Shown one piece after another: positions 1 through 8,723 of a DNA stretch of 44,923 nucleotides. This DNA is from Candidatus Cloacimonadota bacterium (GTDB lineage Bacteria > Cloacimonadota > Cloacimonadia > Cloacimonadales > Cloacimonadaceae), in assembly GCA_018433885.1 (NCBI GenBank), contig JAHDQK010000054.1:1-44923 (forward strand), written 5' to 3'. Both the position numbers and the translations under genes were made by a program. Under the pieces are notes generated by a model. The model saw only the letters and a program-made list of their open reading frames with translations. It did not search any database and was not told the origin of the DNA. Every line of letters starts with the position of its first letter. The stretch's first letter is position 1.

Positions 1-108
1 TCACCCGTTCGCCACTCTCAATATCCCGAAGGATATCTACCGTTCGACTTGCATGCCTAATCCACGCCGCCAGCGTTCGTCCTGAGCCAGGATCAAACTC
101 TCCATCAT
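1..108 (-). rRNA. rrs: 16S ribosomal RNA, 5' end only (partial)
   Basis: The reverse complement carries the universal 16S 5' region: AGAGTTTGATCCTGGCTCAG lies at about 82-101, followed by the conserved GACGAACGCTGGCGGCGTG block and the start of the V1 region. The gene continues beyond the left edge, so only about the first 108 nt are present. The exact 5' end is estimated by comparison with the E. coli 16S start, about seven bases before AGAGTTTGAT. A promoter and an antiterminator-like box lie upstream. Confidence 0.95.
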
Positions 109-171
109 TACTAAAAATGATTGAACTGACAAGAGCTTCTTTGTCACTGTTTCTCTATAGCACTCTATAAA

Positions 172-184
172 CTTTCAAAGATCA
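172..184 (-). promoter_or_regulatory. boxA-like antitermination element in the rRNA leader
   Basis: The transcribed strand reads TGATCTTTGAAAG, close to the boxA consensus TGCTCTTTAACA that recruits NusB-S10 in rRNA leaders. It lies between the rRNA promoter and the 16S start, where boxA is expected. A short hairpin with TGACAA and TTGTCA arms (127-146) lies between it and the 16S start. The assignment rests on similarity and position only. Confidence 0.45.
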
Positions 185-224
185 AGCTCGCTGTGAACAT
201 CAAGCTCAGCAGCAAGGTTTCGTC

Positions 225-252
225 ATCTTCCTGAATGCCCTTTTTTTGTCAA
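225..252 (-). promoter_or_regulatory. rRNA operon promoter
   Basis: A perfect -35 box TTGACA (247-252) is followed after 16 nt by GAAGAT (225-230), which keeps the A at position 2 and the T at position 6 of a -10 box. Transcription would start about 110 nt before the 16S gene. The same layout recurs at eight other start regions in the window. Confidence 0.6.
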
Positions 253-403
253 TAGAATTTTTTTGTTTTGTTTTGATAAGAGGACTTAACAGATGGCTAA
301 AAATCTACATAACAAACCAATAGAAGAATCAAACTTTTTTTATGAATCCGCATTGAATAGCTTGAGAATGGCTCTTCTGAAATTTCAGCAAAAGCCAAAC
401 CTA

Positions 404-439
404 TAACAAAAACCTCCGATTTTAGTAAGAAACCGGAGG
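404..439 (-). terminator. Rho-independent terminator after the EEP lipoprotein gene
   Basis: In the transcribed sense, CCTCCG (434-439) and CGGAGG (413-418) form a 6-bp GC-rich stem with a 15-nt loop, followed by a run of T (TTTTTG). It begins 22 nt past the stop codon at 462. Confidence 0.75.
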
Positions 440-461
440 CAAAAACGGAGCAGGAGATGCA

Positions 462-1373
462 CTACGGAGCCAGCCTAATACCAACTGGACGGTGATCCGA
501 AAGGTCATTATAATACGCTGTAAGCCCACCCAAAAATTCTTCGGCGCGAATCGCCTGACAGATGGATCCTGCCGCTTCGAATGACTCGAAGAGTTCATTT
601 GTGACCAGGATGTGGTCGATCATGCTATTGTAGCGTGGATATGAGACCGTGTTTGGCGTGGGATTCAGAGCGATGGGCATGGTGGCAAACAGATATTCTT
701 CGGGACGCTCCAGAAACGGCAGGAACACGTTTGTGGCTGGCGGCTCTTGGATTTGATCATTCAGATCCCCCACCAGGATTACTCTATCGTTTGGCATATT
801 GGTGCGGATATACTCCTCCAGCTTGGTGGAAGCCAAGCGGCGGCGCACTTCTTCGTCCCAGGGGTCTGTTTCATCGATGAAATTATCCCCCAATGCTTTG
901 AAGTGATTGTTTATGATGAAGTAATCCTTATCGGCGAAAGTGAAATCCAAAACATGGGGTGGCCTGGGGAAGGGATTGCTATCTCCGCTAAAGATTGTGT
1001 AGGTATCATTTACCTGGATGCTGGTGGTTTTATATAGATATGCCAGTTTCCAGCCCCCGCTGTAATCATAAACGGAGCCCTGATAACCAGGGATCTGCTG
1101 AGCCATGGTGTAAAACGGGGTAGAGTCCATGATCTCCTGAAATGCAATCACCTCTACATCTAAAATGGGGATTATATCCACCAGATATGGGATTGTGTTC
1201 TCCGTAAGAGGAAATTCTTTCAAATTCCAAGTGATAACATCGAGGGTCTCGTTCGTCCCAAATTTCGTGGGGATTTCCACGACCGGCGGAGTGAAATCCT
1301 GGTTTTTCCCACAAGAACTGATCCCGAACATCAGAATCAGTAATGCGGTCAGTGAAATATATTTTAGCTTCAT
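462..1373 (-). CDS. Endonuclease/exonuclease/phosphatase-family lipoprotein
   Basis: This is a 303-residue secreted protein of the EEP (DNase I-like, Mg-dependent phosphodiesterase) superfamily. It begins with a lipoprotein signal peptide whose lipobox ISSC places the lipidated Cys at residue 21. The superfamily motifs appear in order: N50 in the TWNL block, E80 in AFQE (metal ligand), H157 in NNH, D203 and N205 in GDLND, and D253/H254 plus the C-terminal SDHRP at 292-296 (catalytic His). All catalytic positions are therefore present and the enzyme is probably active. The substrate cannot be told from sequence: extracellular nucleic acid, a phospholipid or a phosphoester are all possible. The gene is transcribed alone, with a TTGACA promoter, a perfect palindrome in its short leader and a strong terminator. 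Confidence 0.85.
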   Translation of the reverse strand: MKLKYISLTALLILMFGISSCGKNQDFTPPVVEIPTKFGTNETLDVITWNLKEFPLTENTIPYLVDIIPILDVEVIAFQEIMDSTPFYTMAQQIPGYQGSVYDYSGGWKLAYLYKTTSIQVNDTYTIFSGDSNPFPRPPHVLDFTFADKDYFIINNHFKALGDNFIDETDPWDEEVRRRLASTKLEEYIRTNMPNDRVILVGDLNDQIQEPPATNVFLPFLERPEEYLFATMPIALNPTPNTVSYPRYNSMIDHILVTNELFESFEAAGSICQAIRAEEFLGGLTAYYNDLSDHRPVGIRLAP

Positions 1374-1396
1374 TATAACACCTTTGTTGCAGTTTT

Positions 1397-1415
1397 CTTC
1401 CTGAAATTCAGGAAG
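1397..1415. promoter_or_regulatory. Perfect 19-bp palindrome in the EEP gene leader
   Basis: CTTCCTGAA and TTCAGGAAG form perfect 9-bp arms around a single central base. It sits 6 nt downstream of the inferred -10 box and 23 nt before the start codon, so it covers the likely transcription start. It could be a repressor operator or a short 5' mRNA structure. A single-base loop argues against a stable RNA hairpin and for a protein-binding site. Confidence 0.5.
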
Positions 1416-1421
1416 TTCTGC

Positions 1422-1449
1422 ACTCTCTCGAAGGGCATAAATTTGTCAA
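1422..1449 (-). promoter_or_regulatory. Promoter of the EEP lipoprotein gene
   Basis: The -35 box TTGACA (1444-1449) is followed after 16 nt by GAGAGT (1422-1427), with the conserved A at position 2 and T at position 6. It is 48 nt upstream of the start codon. Confidence 0.5.
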
Positions 1450-1913
1450 GTTCTATTGCGCTATTGGCGAACTGGCTTCGCTGGGACAGAATGCTCGATG
1501 ATTTGCTAAACTCCATGAACAAGACCGATGATGCTCTACACCAGTTACAGAATTGGGTATTATCTCAGATGAGGCTATGTCTAGCTTGTTATCAGATACG
1601 CATGGATGCAATTTCCTCATTTTGCGGATTTGTAAGGTTAATCTACTCCGGCAGTATTCATACCCATTGCGCCACACTGTCGTGAAGCAGTCGCGAAGCC
1701 GTCCTGATGCAGTTCCATTGCTTCAAGATAGCTTCGAGAGGGCTGAGGCGCGTCTTGATGTAATGGGGATGGAACGGGGGGATATTGCTAAGGTGATTGT
1801 GCGATAGGTAGTTAACCAGAAGGATATCCTCATGCTTGAAGATTGATACCAAGGATGTTGCGATGCAACGCTTGCCCTGACAAATACAAGGATGGAAAGT
1901 GGAGATTATTTAT
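1450..1913. other. Intergenic stretch without a convincing gene
   Basis: This 464-nt gap lies between the terminator of the C25 gene and the promoter of the EEP gene. The open frames here are short, lack clear ribosome binding sites and match no family I know. GATGCAGTTCCA at 1706-1717 resembles the left arm of the dispersed repeat seen near 22836 and 34004, so a decayed third copy is possible but weakly supported. Confidence 0.4.
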
Positions 1914-1944
1914 GTGAAAAGGGGCGCCCTTTACGGGACGCCCC
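1914..1944 (-). terminator. Rho-independent terminator after the C25 peptidase-like gene
   Basis: In the transcribed sense, GGGGCG and CGCCCC form the stem (arms at 1939-1944 and 1921-1926), with an extra inner CCC/GGG pairing, followed by TTTTC. It lies 20 nt past the stop codon at 1964. Confidence 0.8.
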
Positions 1945-1963
1945 TGGGAGATGGTTTATATGG

Positions 1964-4900
1964 TTATTTCATCATTAGCATTTTGCGGGTGAAGGTACCT
2001 TCCGGGCTTTGCAAGCGGTAGAAGTAGATTCCGCTCGCTACGGAATTACCGGAATCCGAAGTTCCATCCCAGTGGAAACTGTTGGAACCGGTTTCCAGCG
2101 CTCCATTATGCAGAGTCTTCACCAATTGACCTTTGGTGTTGAATATCTGCAGGCTACCGATAGAGGGCTTAGCCATATCGAAGGCGATGATGGTGCTAGG
2201 ATTGAAGGGGTTGGGGTAGTTCCGCAGGTTTTTCACTGGGACTGTAGCAATAGCATCTTCGTTTGATACATAATTATCCGGAGCAGTCGTGGTGAATCTG
2301 ATTGCTCTTCCGGCTTCGAGAATGGAAGCTGTCTGCGGATAGAAGTTTCCGTAGGTATAGGTGAGGCCGGAAAGCTGGCGGTGGTCTTCGATGCCGACTG
2401 TCGCGTAGTTGCCATTAACAGCAGGGTTATCCACGGTATGATACAGTATCTCGATATCGCCATCCTCGTTATCCTTGGGATAGAGGATGATCTGGAATTG
2501 CTCCAGGGAAGCATCATCGCCTGCCTGAATGGTATATTGATTATAGGCATCGTTCCACTGAACCATGAAGCGGTTGTTTACTTCATCATACCAATGGAGG
2601 ATACGCATGTCGGCGAAGATATCCGTGCCTTCGGGAGTCTGGCCGATCTTCTTTCCTTTGAGGTCGTCCCAGTAGCCGGCGATCATAGTATATGGCCCCA
2701 GAGCTGCAGGGATATAGTGGTTGTTGAAATAGCTTTCATCGGTGTGGATAAAGGATACCCAACCGTTTGAGCTGATCGTGAGCGTGTTGTAATCCTGCCC
2801 ATAGAATCTGAAGTTGAAGGGCAGATCCACTTGAATGGTGCCATCGTCCATGATCAACCAGAGGTTACCGGGACCGCCATCGCGGGGATCAAGCTCGAAC
2901 CATTCGTAAACCGGTGCCTGATCGTAATCCACATCCGTATTGTCGTAGGCGAAATAGCCATATGGACAGGGTCCGGTGGGATCATTGGAGCTGGGGTTTC
3001 CAGCGGTGAAGGCATAGAAGGCTACCCAAGTATAGCCCTGATCGTCCTCAAAGGTCATCTTGACGGGAATACTGCGTCCATCCCAAACTTCGGATTGCAG
3101 GCTAATATTGAGGTTGAAATTCGCTTCCGCACCCGGAGCGATGGTGCCGATATTGATCGGAGTAGCACTGATTGTGGCAGCTTCGGTGATGGCTTCCACG
3201 GTTACGGTGGAATTTGTAAGGGGGGCGGTACCGTGGTTGATGATCTGCATATTTACCTGGCTGGTCTGGTTCAGCTCCAAAGCTCCGCTGTGGTCGAGAG
3301 CCACGATTCGGGCTCCCCCGCCAGCCATCTGGAAGATGTGGCTACTTTGGGGATTGTTGGTTCTGAAATTGAAGTTAATCACATCGCCGGGATGAACCAT
3401 GTTGTTTGCTTTCATTTGGAATTGCAGGGTGTGAGTGGCACCCGGAGCCAGATCGAAGGCATCGCCACTAAGTGCAGTAATCTGGAAGTTCGGATGTTCG
3501 ACAATTTCCGAGGTTACACCGTTGAAGGCGGTTTCACCAAAGTTTTTCACCGTGATATCGATAATCTTGGTTTCGTGAGTATTGATCATTTGATCCATTC
3601 CGGTGTTGTCGATAACCCCGATACCCGCAGCAGCCGTGGGCGTGAGAGTCCTCACCAAAGGAACCCAATCCGGCTTGGAGACTGTGATCGTAAGATCTCC
3701 CTCTTCTTGGGGATCGATATTGAGGATGGCGTAGCCGTGAGTGACCTTTGCATAGGTAAAATTGATATCGTCCTTGGTGCCGGAAACCATAGCCCCTTCA
3801 AGATGGGGAGCTGAGATGCGTATGTGGGAAGCGGATTGCGGGAACGTAAGCCCGCCATCGATGATGTTTTCCTGGATCACATTTGGTACTAAGCTCCACA
3901 TATTCAAAGAAGGATCGGACAAGATATTGTAAACATGGAAGTAGAACGGGACGTATTGTCCGGGAGTGATATCGTTCGGGAAGTTCTTATAAAGCTCAAT
4001 TTTCCCCATCAGAACGGAAGAGCCAAACCCCCGTACACCCCAATCCAAGATGGAACGGAACGCGCCGCTGGAGATGGTGTTGTTCAAGCGGGTTTTCGTA
4101 TGAAGGTCGGAAGGGCCAACGAAAGCCACACATCCACCGAGGCTGGCAGTGGTGCCCATGCGCATCCATCTTTCGCCGAAGGAGGGATTCACGGAATTGG
4201 CAAAATCACCAGTATTACATACAATGGAATAAACAATGGGCATGCGAGACCCGTTGAAAGTGCTGTTCAAATCTGGGATATGGAAGCTGGGATAGTGCCA
4301 TCCGTTGGCGTCTCCCCAACCTCGGTAGCTGATGAGTTGCACACCTTGGTTGATGGACTGAGTGATCATGGAAGTTCCGGGATAGCTGGGCGGATAAAAT
4401 ACGGTATCCACCTGGGCGTATCCGTAATCCAGCCAGCGTTCACGCAACCATCTGCTCATCCACACAGGGGTGGTGGGACGCAAGTTGCCTTCGGCATAGT
4501 TACCCGCAATTGCCAGGGCGCGGGTCATCCAAGTAGTATCTTCCATATAGGGTTCTTGTTCGTAGCTGATGGTTTTTGTTGCCATCACGATGAACTCCAT
4601 GATATCGGTAAAAGAAAATCTTCCCGCCAGCATTTCCGGGAAGTAGTCATCGCCTTCCAAGAGGGTGTAGTATTGGTCGTCTGCATCGTTTTCCGCATAT
4701 TCCGGAGAGGGATAGAAGTTTGTAGGAATGCTGAAATTGCCCACGGTATCGCCCAGAAGGAGAAGATAATCTGAACGGTATTCCAGGTAATGGGTACGGA
4801 TGGCTTCGCGGATTTCCTGGATGGAAGATCCGGCATCAGCGCGGTTGATTACATAGACATCGAAACCCAGAGAGCGTTTCCAGCGGATAAATTCCGCTTG

Positions 4901-5479
4901 AAAATTAGCTAATTGGGGGTGGCTGATGATAAGCATTTTGGGGCGGGCTACAGGTAATGATTTAAGATAGGAATGCTCCCAGTTATCTGCCAAAAACTTA
5001 TATGCATCAACAAACGCGGGAGATACACTCTGGGGCAGAGTAATATTGCCATATCCCTGAACGGAAAAATCCAGGTCGTCCAAAGTGAGAATCTCGGTCT
5101 CTGTCTCGCGCTGAGTGTGAATCCGGATAGTGACGCCCTGCATTTCGCGGAAGGTGAACGGCTGGGTGAGTTCCACTGTATCCTGGATAATCTCACTGCG
5201 GGTGTTTCGGTAAACACCATCTTTCCCGAATACTCTCCATGTCATCTGATGCACGGTGAGATTCGCGTTTTCGTATGGGAACGCGAGGGTGCGGGTGATG
5301 GTAGGAGTTTCAGGAAACTCTTCATCGGTATCGGTGGTATTTGCCGGCTGCATTGGGCTCTCTCGCAGGCTCTCGAATCTGGCGTTTACACCGGATCCGG
5401 TATCCTGAAAAAGCTCCAAGGCAGCTGCATTCAGCAAGCTTATGCACATTATGCTTAGGATCAATAATAGTTTTCTCAT
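1964..5479 (-). CDS. Secreted C25 (gingipain-like) peptidase-family protein with C-terminal sorting domain
   Basis: This 1171-residue secreted protein starts at ATG 5479, preceded by GGGAGGA; the frame extends four codons to a TTG that overlaps this binding site. Numbering is from ATG 5479. A signal peptide (about 1-20) is followed by a propeptide-like region and a C25 fold at about 180-540. The nucleophile Cys421 lies in SIVCNTGDF. The position of the catalytic His, 33 residues earlier as in gingipain R, holds Trp388 in YRGWGD, so activity is uncertain. Two Ig/CARDB-like adhesive regions follow (about 640-840), then a beta-rich domain (about 865-1070). The C-terminal FlgD-like domain begins NYPNPFNPST and ends in KMLMMK, the type used for T9SS-like export and anchoring. 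The gene appears monocistronic. Confidence 0.85.
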   Translation of the reverse strand: MRKLLLILSIMCISLLNAAALELFQDTGSGVNARFESLRESPMQPANTTDTDEEFPETPTITRTLAFPYENANLTVHQMTWRVFGKDGVYRNTRSEIIQDTVELTQPFTFREMQGVTIRIHTQRETETEILTLDDLDFSVQGYGNITLPQSVSPAFVDAYKFLADNWEHSYLKSLPVARPKMLIISHPQLANFQAEFIRWKRSLGFDVYVINRADAGSSIQEIREAIRTHYLEYRSDYLLLLGDTVGNFSIPTNFYPSPEYAENDADDQYYTLLEGDDYFPEMLAGRFSFTDIMEFIVMATKTISYEQEPYMEDTTWMTRALAIAGNYAEGNLRPTTPVWMSRWLRERWLDYGYAQVDTVFYPPSYPGTSMITQSINQGVQLISYRGWGDANGWHYPSFHIPDLNSTFNGSRMPIVYSIVCNTGDFANSVNPSFGERWMRMGTTASLGGCVAFVGPSDLHTKTRLNNTISSGAFRSILDWGVRGFGSSVLMGKIELYKNFPNDITPGQYVPFYFHVYNILSDPSLNMWSLVPNVIQENIIDGGLTFPQSASHIRISAPHLEGAMVSGTKDDINFTYAKVTHGYAILNIDPQEEGDLTITVSKPDWVPLVRTLTPTAAAGIGVIDNTGMDQMINTHETKIIDITVKNFGETAFNGVTSEIVEHPNFQITALSGDAFDLAPGATHTLQFQMKANNMVHPGDVINFNFRTNNPQSSHIFQMAGGGARIVALDHSGALELNQTSQVNMQIINHGTAPLTNSTVTVEAITEAATISATPINIGTIAPGAEANFNLNISLQSEVWDGRSIPVKMTFEDDQGYTWVAFYAFTAGNPSSNDPTGPCPYGYFAYDNTDVDYDQAPVYEWFELDPRDGGPGNLWLIMDDGTIQVDLPFNFRFYGQDYNTLTISSNGWVSFIHTDESYFNNHYIPAALGPYTMIAGYWDDLKGKKIGQTPEGTDIFADMRILHWYDEVNNRFMVQWNDAYNQYTIQAGDDASLEQFQIILYPKDNEDGDIEILYHTVDNPAVNGNYATVGIEDHRQLSGLTYTYGNFYPQTASILEAGRAIRFTTTAPDNYVSNEDAIATVPVKNLRNYPNPFNPSTIIAFDMAKPSIGSLQIFNTKGQLVKTLHNGALETGSNSFHWDGTSDSGNSVASGIYFYRLQSPEGTFTRKMLMMK

Positions 5480-5533
5480 CGGTCCTCCCAATTTATTGCC
5501 ATATAGAGATGCAAGAAGCGTTCCGAAACCCTA

Positions 5534-5580
5534 ATCTGCTGATGGATATCCAGGGCTTGATGCAAATCCATCAATCAGAT
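5534..5580. repeat. Long imperfect hairpin in the C25 gene leader
   Basis: ATCTG plus TGATGGAT (5534-5547) pair with ATCCATCA plus CAGAT (5566-5580), giving a 13-bp stem with small internal bulges. It lies 55-100 nt upstream of the C25 start. A run of eight T precedes it in the transcribed direction, so it does not look like a normal terminator. It may be a 5' leader structure. Confidence 0.45.
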
Positions 5581-5617
5581 ACAAAGATTAAAAAAAACGC
5601 GAGAGTGCCAAAGAGGA

Positions 5618-7333
5618 TTAATTGATAAAATACCAGCGCAATCCCGCATGCAGGGACATCGGGATGGGATACAAGCCGTAAACGGTGGTGGAGAAGATGT
5701 TTTTGGCAGTCACCGTGAAATCGAAAAGCTTGCTGATGCGCACCGTAGCCCAGGCATCGGTAATAGTGGAAGCATCGATCAGAACTGGGTTTTGGGCATT
5801 TGCCAGATAGTATTGCGAGTGCCCATAGAGGCTAAAGCCTGCTTCCAGCATGTTGTCGTGGGGGAGTTGCCATCCAATGCTTTGCGCTGATGTAAAACTA
5901 AATTCCGGAGCATACATAAGAAAGGAATCGAATTCCTGATAGTTCCAGATACTATCCAGCTTAAGAACAAAATCGCCAAGATCGTACTTATATCCAGCTC
6001 CCATTCTGGCAATAAGGGGATCGGCGGAGTATTCGGAACCGGGCAGGTGTTGTTCTTGCTTCCTTATGCCAAAGGACGCCTTCAAATCTAAGCCATGAGT
6101 AACCAGCTTGGCAAACACTGAAGTCTCGCGGGGGATGCTGATCGCTGCGAAATCCATCAAGCCGCCATCCCGGATATTGGTAATAGCGATTGGAGGTTCA
6201 GAAAGATCAAAATGATGGTTGAAATCGATCCCCAAGCTAAAGGCACCCAAGGTCTTGGTGGCAGAGCCTTCCAGCGATGGCTGCTCCCAATCCTCCAGCT
6301 CAAACTTCAGAGAAACATCAGCCAGATATGGGCTTTCCAGATTGATTGTGCTGAGGTTTTTATAGTCTTCCTGATTAATGCCATAGGCAGGCATGTAATT
6401 ACGCTGAAGATCCCGATATTCGTGACGCAGGGTCATCTGAGCATCGAAGAACTTGATTATGCGGGAGATCATCATTTGCAGACTTTGGTGGTGCCAGGTC
6501 TGGGCATAAGAAGCTGAGCTGTTGCGATCCCTGAAACTTGCAAGACCGAGATCCAGCCATGGGGTTTGTAACCCAGCCACCAGTTCGCTGTGTTTGTTCT
6601 TGTTGCGCAGATTGCCCAAATGCCAATAGGCGGGGTGTAGTTCGTATGAACCGCTTTCCTTAGTATAGGTGGCATAATCCGCCCAAACCAGGTAGTTCTG
6701 ATTTCGCCATGCCAGATATTGCCTGGCAGAACTGCCGCTGCTTGAAGCATCCAACCACCAGGAGTTGGACATAAAGTAATCGTATTGCACGCTAAGGCCG
6801 GGAACACCGAGGAGGTGGCCTTTGGCAAAAGAACCTAAGGCATATCGGCTGTCGTAATCCCCCAAAGAACCCTGCAGACGGGAAAGGCTAACCGGGAGTT
6901 CATAGGCAAGATGTGTGGCATCTATAGCATTGCCCTGTTGAGCCGGTTGATGAAACTGAGAATGGTAACCCAGATATTGCCAGTTTGATAGCATGGATTC
7001 CGGAAGCCTGAAACCCTCCCGTTGAATCCTCATCTCCTGATTACCGAGCCCGGTGAAATCGAATCCTGCCCGGTATGTAGAAGGATATATGGGTGATGCA
7101 GTGTAATCGAAAGGTAGCGGCTCGGGAAATCCGAAGCTTCTCTGTTGATCAATAAACTCGATTACATCAGCTTTGTTGATCTCTGCCAGCCGAAATTCAC
7201 GATCTTCTGGTTCCACAACAAACTGCTCTTCTGCAACCGGTTCCGGAGGAACATCCAGACTGTCTGGAATTTGGGCAAAGAGGTATGAACCTACAAGTAA
7301 TAGGATCAGAGCCAGGATTCTTTGAGGTACCAT
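5618..7333 (-). CDS. Outer-membrane beta-barrel protein, TonB-receptor-like barrel without plug
   Basis: This protein has about 571 residues from the ATG at 7333, chosen because a signal peptide (MVPQRILALILLLVG) begins there; an upstream in-frame start adds 16 unlikely residues. After a short Pro/Glu-rich segment (about 20-50), most of the chain is alternating aromatic and polar beta-strand sequence. The last 40 residues resemble the end of a TonB-dependent receptor barrel (TAKNIFSTTVYG, then GLRWYFIN). No TonB box or plug domain is visible and the length is short for a full receptor. It is probably a barrel of the outer membrane with unknown ligand. Its start overlaps the end of the upstream epimerase gene by 28 nt, so the two are translationally coupled. 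Confidence 0.65.
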   Translation of the reverse strand: MVPQRILALILLLVGSYLFAQIPDSLDVPPEPVAEEQFVVEPEDREFRLAEINKADVIEFIDQQRSFGFPEPLPFDYTASPIYPSTYRAGFDFTGLGNQEMRIQREGFRLPESMLSNWQYLGYHSQFHQPAQQGNAIDATHLAYELPVSLSRLQGSLGDYDSRYALGSFAKGHLLGVPGLSVQYDYFMSNSWWLDASSSGSSARQYLAWRNQNYLVWADYATYTKESGSYELHPAYWHLGNLRNKNKHSELVAGLQTPWLDLGLASFRDRNSSASYAQTWHHQSLQMMISRIIKFFDAQMTLRHEYRDLQRNYMPAYGINQEDYKNLSTINLESPYLADVSLKFELEDWEQPSLEGSATKTLGAFSLGIDFNHHFDLSEPPIAITNIRDGGLMDFAAISIPRETSVFAKLVTHGLDLKASFGIRKQEQHLPGSEYSADPLIARMGAGYKYDLGDFVLKLDSIWNYQEFDSFLMYAPEFSFTSAQSIGWQLPHDNMLEAGFSLYGHSQYYLANAQNPVLIDASTITDAWATVRISKLFDFTVTAKNIFSTTVYGLYPIPMSLHAGLRWYFIN

Positions 7334-8265
7334 CTGTATGTCTCTTCGATCAGTTTCGGAAACTCCGCCCGGGGATTCCATCCCAAAAGCTTTTCTGCCT
7401 TTTGAGGATCCGCCACCCAGCCTTCCGCACTCAATTCGCGGAACTTTTCCAAGTTCAAAGCTCCGGGCTGTTGCTGCAATCTGCCCAGGACATCGGAGAT
7501 GGCAAATGCTCCATATGCCAATGCTTCGGGGATGATGATCTTGCGCGGTGTCTTGCCCATTGCGGTACAGATTGTATGCGCGATCTGGCTCTGGGTATAT
7601 ATTTGATTGTCGGTAGCAAAGAAAATCTCGCCTGAAATCTGATGATTGGCGATGACATGCAGGATAAAATCTGCCAGTTGAGTAACATGGATCATATTTA
7701 GTGGCGCATCATTGATTCCAATTTGGATGCTGATTCCCTTGGCACACAGCTTGAATAAATTCAGGAAGTCCCTGTCACCGGGTCCATAAACCGAGCATGG
7801 TCTTAGGATGTTCCAAGATTTTGTGCATTGGGTTTGAACCACCTTCTCTGCGATCGCCTTGCTCTTGCCATAGGTGCTGATCGGCGCGGGTAGGTCAGAT
7901 TCTTTGGCTGGTTTGGCGATACTTGAAGGGCCAGCAGCAGCCTGAGAACTGATGTAGATGAAGCGGATTGAGTGTTTCGTGCGATTAACGGCATTTACCA
8001 CATTGCGGGTAATTCCTACGTTTGCTGCCAGCATATCGTTGCGGTAGAAACTCTTGGTCATCCCGGCATTATGGATCAGGATATCGGCATCGGTAATCGC
8101 AGCCAGAATGCTATCGGGATTTGAGTAATCAATCACTTTCAGGGATGCGGCGGAGCATACGTAGGGCTTGCGCACAAGAGCTAGAGGTTTGTAACCTTTT
8201 TGATTGAGATAGTTTATCAAGGTGGTCCCTACAAAACCATTGGCACCGGTGATAGCTATTTTCAT
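7306..8265 (-). CDS. NAD(P)-dependent epimerase/dehydratase (extended SDR)
   Basis: This 319-residue protein is of the extended short-chain dehydrogenase/reductase family. The N-terminal Rossmann motif is GANGFVGTTL (residues 7-16), and the catalytic Tyr-x3-Lys is TYGKSKA near residues 131-137. SS in YISSQAA supplies the usual Ser. Such enzymes act on nucleotide sugars or related alcohols and ketones; the substrate cannot be specified here. A GGGGAAC sequence precedes the ATG at 8265. The gene starts 25 nt after tRNA-Val with no terminator between, and the outer-membrane barrel gene overlaps its 3' end. Confidence 0.85.
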   Translation of the reverse strand: MKIAITGANGFVGTTLINYLNQKGYKPLALVRKPYVCSAASLKVIDYSNPDSILAAITDADILIHNAGMTKSFYRNDMLAANVGITRNVVNAVNRTKHSIRFIYISSQAAAGPSSIAKPAKESDLPAPISTYGKSKAIAEKVVQTQCTKSWNILRPCSVYGPGDRDFLNLFKLCAKGISIQIGINDAPLNMIHVTQLADFILHVIANHQISGEIFFATDNQIYTQSQIAHTICTAMGKTPRKIIIPEALAYGAFAISDVLGRLQQQPGALNLEKFRELSAEGWVADPQKAEKLLGWNPRAEFPKLIEETYRWYLKESWL

Positions 8266-8290
8266 CGTTCCCCTGTGTTTTAGAAAGAAG

Positions 8291-8366
8291 TGGTGGGCGT
8301 TGAGGGACTTGAACCCCCGACATCTTGCTTGTAAGGCAAGCGCTCTCCCAGCTGAGCTAAACGCCC
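8291..8366 (-). tRNA. tRNA-Val (anticodon UAC)
   Basis: A complete 76-nt cloverleaf is readable: acceptor GGGCGTT with AACGCCC, D arm with AGCTCAG, anticodon stem CTTGC/GCAAG around loop CTTACAA (anticodon TAC), T arm with GGTTCAAGTCC, discriminator A and an encoded CCA end (8291-8293). Confidence 0.96.
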
Positions 8367-8386
8367 ACTGCTATCGGTGTAATCAC

Positions 8387-8464
<78 letters not shown>

Positions 8465-8477
8465 CAGCAGTTTGATC

Positions 8478-8506
8478 AAACAAATTTGGGAGGCTTATTC
8501 TGTCAA
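8478..8506 (-). promoter_or_regulatory. Promoter of the tRNA-Pro/tRNA-Val unit
   Basis: A perfect TTGACA (8501-8506) lies 36 nt upstream of tRNA-Pro. At 17 nt distance is TTGTTT (8478-8483), a poor -10 box. The -35 is convincing; the -10 is not. Confidence 0.45.
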
Positions 8507-8677
8507 TCATTTTTCCGATTCTGGCGAATATCATTTTTTGTTCCAAGCTCTGAACCGCTCACTTATCTGCCATATCTATTTGATACATATAAGGAAACAG
8601 GAATCGCTAAGCAACATGAAGACAAGTATCAATGGCGAAGAAAGCCAGATAATCCCGCGGTACGCTACATACAGGTA

Positions 8678-8702
8678 GCCCCCTCGCAGATGGCGAAGGG
8701 GC
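8678..8702 (-). terminator. Strong hairpin at the end of the efflux operon
   Basis: Arms of 10 bp (GCCCCTTCGC with GCGAGGGGGC, one G-T pair) close a 5-nt loop, 21 nt after the stop codon of the NifU-domain gene. There is no T tract, so it could be a terminator of atypical form or a 3' stabilising structure. The rest of 8507-8723 holds no gene I can support. Confidence 0.5.
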
Positions 8703-8723
8703 ATACTATATGTTTGAAGTTTG

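Noticed and set aside
1443-1852. Possible transposase or toxin remnants in the gap upstream of the EEP gene
   Set aside because: None of the short frames on either strand shows a motif, terminal inverted repeat or target duplication.
2831-3814. A 327-residue open frame on the plus strand
   Set aside because: It is the antisense shadow of the C25 protein gene, with composition typical of a reverse-frame translation.
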